DNA of 64,000 bases from Carboxydothermus hydrogenoformans Z-2901 (GTDB lineage Bacteria; Bacillota; Z-2901; Carboxydothermales; Carboxydothermaceae), in assembly GCF_000012865.1 (NCBI RefSeq), contig NC_007503.1:1900001-1964000 (forward strand). The letters run 5' to 3'. Every line of letters begins with the position of its first letter. Within the stretch, counting starts at the first letter, position 1. Shown here one piece after another: positions 25,366-32,315 of this stretch. The position numbers were made by a program, and so were the translations under genes. Below the pieces are notes generated by a model, which saw only the letters and a list, made by a program, of their open reading frames with translations, did no database searches and had not been told where the DNA came from.

Positions 25366-25499
25366 TTATTCATCCACATAGTTTTTTACTAACCAAAACT
25401 TACCTGTTTATTTACCTTAATCCACGGTTACCTCTATTGTTCCCAACATTAGTTTTTTCCCTTTAATACTGCAGTAAATTACTTAAGTTTTCTATAGCA

Positions 25500-26048
25500 T
25501 TTTTTTATATTATCCTGACCCATACCCAGCCTTATGATGCCCCCAGTAAGGGGAAAATTGAGCGGTTCTTTGGTACGGTTAAAACTCGTTTCTTTCCTTT
25601 ATTGAAAGAAAAGCCGGTTACTTCTTTAGAGAAACAGACCAAAGCTCCTTTTACTAAGGAAATCAAAACCGCTGACTCTTTCCCTTCTGCTTCTTATTCC
25701 GAAGCTTCGGCCCGACTTCTTCATCTTTCAGGCCTTCCTCATCTTTTAGATAAACTTACCTTAAATCAGAAAAGGCCTCTTGCCCAAAGAATCGCCATGA
25801 GTTATAAGGTTAAGCCTTTAACCCGGGAAGAGGTTGCAGGCTACACCCAGCATCATATGGAGCTTGCAGGAGCTAACCATAATATTTTTTCCGAGCCTGC
25901 CATCGAAGCTATTGCCTCTTTATCCCGGGGGTGGCCCCGGCTTATCAATAAACTCGCCACTCATTGCTTGCTTTATGGTTTCCAGGCTAAAAAGGAAATC
26001 ATTGATGCTGAGGTAGTTAGGTTAGCTGCTCAGGATACTGGTTTCTAA
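25500..26048 (+). pseudogene. Transposon remnant: transposase end fused to AAA ATPase end
   Basis: The frame reads LTHTQPYDAPSKGKIERFFG, then TVKTRFFPLL, the late catalytic-core block of an rve-type transposase with its Glu. It runs in frame through a low-quality joint into KRPLAQRIAMSYKVKPLTRE, then EEVAGYTQHHMELAGANHNI and SRGWPRLINKLATHCLLYGF. This is the C-terminal part of the ExeA/TniB-like AAA ATPase encoded next to such transposases. The rest of both genes, including the Walker A, is deleted. A terminator and a transposon-end-like segment follow. Confidence 0.75.
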
Positions 26049-26054
26049 TTTTGC

Positions 26055-26090
26055 CCGGTCGCACTTATGCGGCCGGTTTTCTTTTTATTT
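26055..26090 (+). terminator. Terminator of the transposon AAA gene
   Basis: CCGGTCGCA / TGCGGCCGG stem (8 of 9 pairs) directly after the stop, followed by TTTTCTTTTTATTTTT. Confidence 0.75.
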
Positions 26091-26231
26091 TTCTCTGCTA
26101 AAATACCGTGATATTTTGCAAAAGGTTATACTGACCTACCAAAATAATTTGCAATTTTTGCAAATTACAGCCTACTTCTATGCTATTTTATTTTGAAATA
26201 TTGGTGCCCAAATAATTTGCAAGTTCACACG
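26091..26231 (+). repeat. Transposon right-end-like segment, copy A
   Basis: It contains three related boxes of the form AAAATAATTTGCAA (near 26118, 26142 and 26217), as expected for multiple transposase-binding sites. It ends in AAGTTCACACG, so the outside-in terminus would read TGTGAACTTGC. It is closely similar to 54769-54913. It is followed by 25 bp of unrelated sequence and then the first repeat of array 1. Confidence 0.55.
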
Positions 26232-26256
26232 TATTAAAAAAGCTGTAGGGCCATAC

Positions 26257-29200
26257 GTTTCAATCCCAAATTGGTTCCATTAAAACAGGAGGATGATAAT
26301 CATGTTATTAAGCGAATTGCTTGTTTCAATCCCAAATTGGTTCGATTAAAACCTGAAGCAATCCAGAAGTTGGCGGAGGACTTTGAAAGTTTCAATCCCA
26401 GAATGGTTCGATTAAAACTTGGTTTTCCCATACTGGTCGGTCATGTCAGTTTGAGGTTTCAATCCCAGAATGGTTCGATTAAAACCAAAATCACCTCCGG
26501 ACCGCAAAGCAAGGTCGGTGAAGTTTCAATCCCAGAATGGTTCGATTAAAACGTAAGAGTCTATTTAGAGCAGGAAAATGGGTATTTAGGTTTCAATCCC
26601 AGAATGGTTCGATTAAAACGGAATTTAGGTATATCGCTTATTATATTTCTTTCTTGTTTCAATCCCAGAATGGTTCGATTAAAACATTGAAGGACTGGTT
26701 TTCTTCATTAAATTTAGAAGAGTTTCAATCCCAGAATGGTTCGATTAAAACGCATTTGCCAATAAATCAGTAAAGTTAACACCTTGGTTTCAATCCCAGA
26801 ATGGTTCGATTAAAACCATATGGACTGCTTAAACAAGACTATCAGCATGCAAGTTTCAATCCCAGAATGGTTCGATTAAAACGTGGTAGCTGTCGCCATA
26901 GTCCGCGTTTTTCCTGGCGTTTCAATCCCAGAATGGTTCGATTAAAACTTTTTGAACTGACCAGCAGGAGAGTGGATTATTCAAGGTTTCAATCCCAGAA
27001 TGGTTCGATTAAAACAATTGATTAAACAACACGATTTATTGCCAGTTAAATGTTTCAATCCCAGAATGGTTCGATTAAAACCAAAATCTGCGTTTCAGGG
27101 CTGGAAATAATTTTCAGGTTTCAATCCCAGAATGGTTCGATTAAAACAAAGTCGGTGGACCACGGCCGTATAAACGTGGGAGGGTTTCAATCCCAGAATG
27201 GTTCGATTAAAACATTCCACCCGGAGGTGCTGAGAGTTGATATTCTTGAGTTTCAATCCCAGAATGGTTCGATTAAAACAGAGCTGGCGAAAACAAGACC
27301 GAATTGATTGGCAGAAGTTTCAATCCCAGAATGGTTCGATTAAAACCCTACCGTATTTATCTCGTTCTTGGACGTCTTTCTGGTTTCAATCCCAGAATGG
27401 TTCGATTAAAACCATGCCGGCAGGATACAGCTCCCGATGCCGGGTGTGGTTTCAATCCCAGAATGGTTCGATTAAAACAAAGTTGGGTATGTATTGGACG
27501 GTATTCGGCCGTAGTTTCAATCCCAGAATGGTTCGATTAAAACATAAAGACTTTCACAAACCGACAAGGTGAAATTATAGTGTTTCAATCCCAGAATGGT
27601 TCGATTAAAACTTCGCCAGCGGCTTTCTTGGTTTTCTTTTCTTTTACCTCGTTTCAATTCCAGAATGGTTCGATTAAAACCTGATATGTTTAAGCAGTTT
27701 TTAGGGAAGGTTTGGCGTTTCAATCCCAGAATGGTTCGATTAAAACCAGAATATAGTAAATGAATTAGAAGCTAATAAGCAAGTTTCAATCCCAGAATGG
27801 TTCGATTAAAACTTCTACATTATAACCATAATCCTCAAATAATTTTTGTTTCAATCCCAGAATGGTTCGATTAAAACCAGGTTGTGGTCTAAATCCATGT
27901 CTGCGACTATATGTTTCAATCCCAGAATGGTTCGATTAAAACATGGGAGTTTGAGGTAAGCAGGCAGGCGGTAAGGATGTTTCAATCCCAGAATGGTTCG
28001 ATTAAAACTTAGGTGGCTTTAATCCTTCGGCCTGCCATAGTTTGTTTCAATCCCAGAATGGTTCGATTAAAACCCAAGTACAATCAGCGGCTTTTTGAAC
28101 ACCTCGCCTTTGTTTCAATCCCAGAATGGTTCGATTAAAACTACGGTAGACTGTAAAGTTTCCAATTGAAATATCATTGTTTCAATCCCAGAATGGTTCG
28201 ATTAAAACTCTGGTGATGATATGATTTGTCTTTTTGTTACTGAGTTTCAATCCCAGAATGGTTCGATTAAAACCTTAATGCTAACTGCACCTTGTTAACC
28301 CCCTTTTAGGTTTCAATCCCAGAATGGTTCGATTAAAACCTCGCCCCAATCGTGCAAGGTCAATTGGTAAACGTTCGTTTCAATCCCAGAATGGTTCGAT
28401 TAAAACTTTTGTGGAAATGTTGCAAACAGTGAAGGGTGTCAAGTTTCAATCCCAGAATGGTTCGATTAAAACTCCAATCGTAATCTTTCATATATTCACT
28501 TCTTGGAGTGTTTCAATCCCAAAATGGTTCGATTAAAACCCAGTTTAGCATAATATTATTATCTTCTACTGTTCCGCGTTTCAATCCCAGAATGGTTCGA
28601 TTAAAACAAGAAGAAGCCAGGGAGTACTGGGCAAAGTTTATGCGTTTCAATCCCAGAATGGTTCGATTAAAACTTCTTTCTGGTGCTGGGTATCTCATTG
28701 CACTTTTGGGTTTCAATCCCAGAATGGTTCGATTAAAACAGTAAAATAGCTATTTGTACATACAATAGCCCCATTGGTTTCAATCCCAGAATGGTTCGAT
28801 TAAAACTACATGTTTGCTTCTTCATCTTCGACCATCTTAATGGTTTCAATCCCAGAATGGTTCGATTAAAACGAATCATTCAAAAGTAAACAACTTGCAG
28901 AAATTGCTTGTTTCAATCCCAGAATGGTTCGATTAAAACGGTTTATGTAAGTATTAATAATTTGCTGGTAACGTAGTTTCAATCCCAGAATGGTTCGATT
29001 AAAACTGCCATTTTTTATAAAGAATTTTATTCATCTCTTTTGTTTCAATCCCAGAATGGTTCGATTAAAACAGGCAGGTAATGGGTAATGCAGCTTGAGG
29101 AAAAAGTATGTTTCAATCCCAGAATGGTTCGATTAAAACTGAGAAAATTTCTTACGATGAAATAGCAAGAAATAGTTTCAATCCCAGAATGGTTCGATTA

Positions 29201-30138
29201 AAACGAAAACCGCATGACGCAAAAAGAACTGGCCATGCGTCTGTTTCAATCCCAGAATGGTTCGATTAAAACAACACTTTTGAGATTACTACTTCTGTAT
29301 ATTGGAAAATGCAATCCCAGAATGGTTCGATTAAAACAACTTGGCTTGAATAGCGTTACTAAAACAGTTTTCAGGCGCAATCCCAGAATGGTTCGATTAA
29401 AACAACGGGTTCAAGGGAAGTATTAAGCCATTTGAAAATAAGGCAATCCCAGAATGGTTCGATTAAAACAACTTAGATGAAAAAAACAAGTAGTGAAAAG
29501 TGAGTGAAGCAATCCCAGAATGGTTCGATTAAAACAACCATACTGGCCGAATTGTAGAGGTAATTAAAAAAATGCAATCCCAGAATGGTTCGATTAAAAC
29601 AACGGGTTCAAGGGAAGTATTAAGCCATTTGAAAATAAGGCAATCCCAGAATGGTTCGATTAAAACAACACCTCACAAAAACCATCCGGTTTGTTTACTT
29701 CCGAAGCGCAATCCCAGAATGGTTCGATTAAAACAACGATAATCGGGTTAAACAAGCTGTCTATAATTCTCTGGCAATCCCAGAATGGTTCGATTAAAAC
29801 AACTTAACGGGACTAACAAATACACGGGGACAGCTTACATGCAATCCCAGAATGGTTCGATTAAAACAACGTTGTGTATTCTGTCGCTCCTACACCAATT
29901 CTTACTTGCAATCCCAGAATGGTTCGATTAAAACAACGTATATGTCCATCGTGATTTGAACGCTTGAATGACCGCAATCCCAGAATGGTTCGATTAAAAC
30001 AACGTGCCAGCAGCGCCAGCATCACCAGTGGCCACATCAGCAATCCCAGAATGGTTCGATTAAAACAACTGGGACTGCTTTTTTATGTATTGCGTGAGAA
30101 CGCAGATTGCAATCCCAGAATGGTTCGATTAAAACAAC
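26257..30138 (-). CRISPR. CRISPR array 1, about 59 repeats
   Basis: 30-bp repeats with spacers of about 35-39 bp. On the plus strand repeats start GTTTCAATCCCAGAATGG and end TTCGATTAAAAC. On the minus strand they end ATTGAAAC, the usual crRNA handle, and the leader is on the right, so transcription runs leftward. Repeats 1-2 (26257, 26324) carry CAAATTGG instead of CAGAATGG, and repeat 1 has a further change (GGTTCC); these mark the old end. Repeats 3-46 are nearly uniform, with single changes at 27652 and 28511. From 29311 the last 13 repeats are shifted by 3 bp (start GCAATCCC, end AAAACAAC). One spacer occurs twice (29407-29442 and 29604-29639). Confidence 0.97.
29243..29275 (-). repeat. 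33-bp transition repeat of array 1
   Basis: This is the only repeat with both the old left end (GTTTCAATCCC) and the new right end (AAAACAAC). Everything to its left uses the old register and everything to its right the new one, so it marks where the repeat boundary moved. Confidence 0.9.
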
Positions 30139-30462
30139 CCATAATTAATTATAAAAGAAAAAGATTTTTAAAGAAAGAAGAAGTTTACATTTTTCAATGT
30201 TAATATTGGTGCATAGTGGTAAATTTCCACTAAACGCTTAATTCTCAAGGCTTAAAGGCTATTTTTGCCCTTTCGTCGACCTTCCTGGATTTTGGGGGTA
30301 ACCGCAGGTCGACGAAAAAATTTGTATATTTTTTAGTTTATTTGCATAATTTTTCGTTTTACCGGTGAAATTTTGGCCTTATTAAGGCATTTATTCATAG
30401 TATATGCACTTTTTTCGTCGACCTCACTAAGCTAAGTTCAATATTTCACATAAAAGGCATAA
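30139..30462 (-). promoter_or_regulatory. CRISPR leader of array 1
   Basis: AT-rich DNA between the newest repeat and cas2, conserved with 49573-49905. It starts CCATAATTAATTATAAAAG; on the minus strand TATAAT (complement of 30148-30153) lies 10 bp before the array and is a possible -10 box. Three copies of one 12-bp box occur: TTTCGTCGACCT at 30271-30282, its inverted copy AGGTCGACGAAA at 30306-30317, and a direct copy at 30413-30424. Compared with array 2, three extra bases (AAC) sit at the repeat-leader junction and now form the end of the shifted repeats. Confidence 0.85.
30271..30317. promoter_or_regulatory. Leader inverted repeat, array 1
   Basis: Perfect 12-bp inverted repeat TTTCGTCGACCT / AGGTCGACGAAA separated by 23 bp; each arm contains the palindrome GTCGAC. 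A third box follows at 30413-30424. It is a candidate binding site for a regulator or for a host factor that guides spacer integration. Confidence 0.7.
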
Positions 30463-30726
30463 TTAAAGCATATTGGTTTCACCTCCTTTTTGAATACCCA
30501 AAAGCTCCCGGGAAGAATATTTCATGGAACCAAAAATATAAAACAGCACTGAATCCTCATCTTGATTAATTATCCTCGAAAGCTCTCCTTTTAACCGGCG
30601 AAAATTTGCTTCGGTAATTTCTCCTTCCAAAACCGAGTTCTGCACCCAGTAAAGATATTTTCGAGCCGTTTTTAAGACTTTGGCAACTCGTTTTTGATTT
30701 ACGTCATAAACCAGAATGACAAACAA
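30463..30726 (-). CDS. cas2: Cas2, adaptation protein
   Basis: 87 aa from a TTG at 30726 with GAGGTGG upstream; the frame extends to 30753 inside cas1 but the family start is at FVILVYDV. The ferredoxin-like core has the metal-binding Asp of VYDVNQKR (about residue 7), RKYLYWVQNSVLEGEI and DSVLFYIFG. It forms the Cas1-Cas2 integrase with the gene just upstream. It is the last gene of the type I-B operon, and its stop lies at the edge of the leader of array 1. Confidence 0.93.
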   Translation of the reverse strand: MFVILVYDVNQKRVAKVLKTARKYLYWVQNSVLEGEITEANFRRLKGELSRIINQDEDSVLFYIFGSMKYSSRELLGIQKGGETNML

Positions 30727-30727
30727 G

Positions 30728-31720
30728 CTACCACCTCGAAACAAAAGGTTCAAAGGGCTTTTCTCCCAGCAAATGCTTTTCCAGTTTATACAGTTCTAAG
30801 CGAATTAAAAAGCGGTACGACACATCCCTCTTTAATTCCGGATGTTTAATAGTGGTTTTCAATTTTTCTTCAAATTCGGTAATAAAAAGTTTTTTCCCTT
30901 CAGTTGTCAGAGCAAAGCCTTCTAATCCTTTTTCAAAATGCTCTTTTTTAATTTCTTTTCGTCCAATTAAACTAAAAATTGTCCTATCAACAATTATGGG
31001 CTTAAATATTTCGGCAATATCTAAATTTAAGGTAAAGCTTCGAAAATTGGTAGCATGTAAAAAGCCAATCCGCGGATCCAAATGGGTTTTATAAATTTCA
31101 CTAAGGACAGCAGAATAAAGTAAAGAATTGCCAAAACTTATTAAAGTATTTAAATAATTTTGGGGAGGCCGACGGGTTCTTTTTTCATATAAAAAAGTTT
31201 TATCCTGCAAAATTACGTCAAAAGCTTGATAATAGGTTTCCCGGATATTACCTTCCAGGCCTAAAAGCTCATTTGGCTCTTTCGCCTCCGTTACCTTATT
31301 TAGATAGTTCTCAACTAACTCAACGTTACTTTCTACCTCTTTTCCCCGCTGGGCATAATACTTTAATACCTGCAAAATATTGCGAGCACTCCCTTTTACT
31401 ATTGCCCGTCCTAAGAATATTCTCTTACTTTGATCGGAAAAATGCTCCGCCTGCTTTAAAATCATGTAGCCCGAATTATAATGCTCCCGGGGATAAAAAG
31501 TTCCCATGTAGTAGCCGTAATGATTAAAATAATGGAGGATTATTTCGTTCTGGGATAAAAATTCCACCAGTTTCCGATTAAATTCCACTTCACCGAAAAC
31601 AAAAATTTCTCCCACATCTTCCACCGGCAGGTACTTTTTGAGTCCTTCACTTTCAAAATAAAGGGTATTTCCTTTTCGCTGCAGTTTTCCATCCGAAAAA
31701 AGGTAGATAGCCTTACGCAT
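30728..31720 (-). CDS. cas1: Cas1 integrase, type I-B
   Basis: 330 aa. The beta-rich N-terminus (YLFSDGKLQRKGNTLYFE, then PVEDVGEIFVFGEVEFNRKL) and the helical catalytic domain are complete. Active-site residues are visible: Glu in LLGLEGNIRETYY (about 150), His in IGFLHATNFRSF (about 218) and Asp in LNLDIAEIFKP (about 229). It inserts new spacers at the leader end. It is the only Cas1 in the window, so both arrays, and both effector modules, probably depend on it. Confidence 0.95.
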   Translation of the reverse strand: MRKAIYLFSDGKLQRKGNTLYFESEGLKKYLPVEDVGEIFVFGEVEFNRKLVEFLSQNEIILHYFNHYGYYMGTFYPREHYNSGYMILKQAEHFSDQSKRIFLGRAIVKGSARNILQVLKYYAQRGKEVESNVELVENYLNKVTEAKEPNELLGLEGNIRETYYQAFDVILQDKTFLYEKRTRRPPQNYLNTLISFGNSLLYSAVLSEIYKTHLDPRIGFLHATNFRSFTLNLDIAEIFKPIIVDRTIFSLIGRKEIKKEHFEKGLEGFALTTEGKKLFITEFEEKLKTTIKHPELKRDVSYRFLIRLELYKLEKHLLGEKPFEPFVSRW

Positions 31721-31730
31721 TTCTCCCCTC

Positions 31731-32231
31731 CTATGCTACACAAAACTCAAGATAAGCACATTTTTTACAAAAGGGAGTTTTTTGGTACGGCGGGGGCGTC
31801 TCTTGATAGATAATCCGCAAAATGTCTTTCTCCGCTGCAACAAGCTTTGCTTCATCTTCAGGAGTTAATCTTACCTTTTCGCGCTTCTTTTCTTCAGGGT
31901 ACGATAACTCCCCGGCAATTTCGACGCCCCGCCTCTTAAATTCCAGTAAGTAATATAAAAGCTGCATCTTCGATGCTTCTTTAAACTTTGAGCTTTTCTT
32001 TATTTCATAAACCAAAAGCTCCCCGTCTTCCCGGGTAATAAGGTCAATTTTACTTCCTCCAAGAACCATTTCCCTGACCCCCGGCTTCTTACTCTGGGCA
32101 TGAATTACCCTGCCTAAATCCAAAAGTTCATTGTCTTCGTCGGGAGTAATCTTCCGCCCCATAAACCAGACCTGCCGGGGACAAATGTAGTAATACCAGA
32201 TTAAAGTTCCGCCAATGCTAATTTCACTCAT
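31731..32231 (-). CDS. cas4: Cas4 nuclease, type I-B
   Basis: 166 aa, short form. The N-terminal Cys in YYYICPRQVWF and the C-terminal FCKKCAYLEFC give the four iron-sulphur ligands. The RecB-type nuclease core is LVYEIKKSSKF (about residue 74) with an upstream Asp in GGSKIDLITRED. Cas4 trims prespacers and fixes PAM orientation with Cas1-Cas2. It stands 10 bp upstream of cas1. Confidence 0.93.
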   Translation of the reverse strand: MSEISIGGTLIWYYYICPRQVWFMGRKITPDEDNELLDLGRVIHAQSKKPGVREMVLGGSKIDLITREDGELLVYEIKKSSKFKEASKMQLLYYLLEFKRRGVEIAGELSYPEEKKREKVRLTPEDEAKLVAAEKDILRIIYQETPPPYQKTPFCKKCAYLEFCVA

Positions 32232-32315
32232 GTACCCTTCCCCTACAATATTTTTTAAATCGCGGGCAGAAGCCAGCCCTCCAATTTAATTAGCCGGCTG
32301 AAACCTGCCCTACCT

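Noticed and set aside
30148-30153. TATAAT on the minus strand as the definite crRNA promoter of array 1
   Set aside because: The -10-like box is good, but no convincing -35 at the right spacing is seen, so it is only mentioned within the leader entry.
26271-30203. Open frames inside array 1 on both strands, with repeated peptides such as FNPRMVRLK and FQSQNGSIKT
   Set aside because: They are translations of the CRISPR repeat itself in its frames; start and stop positions follow the repeat, not gene signals.
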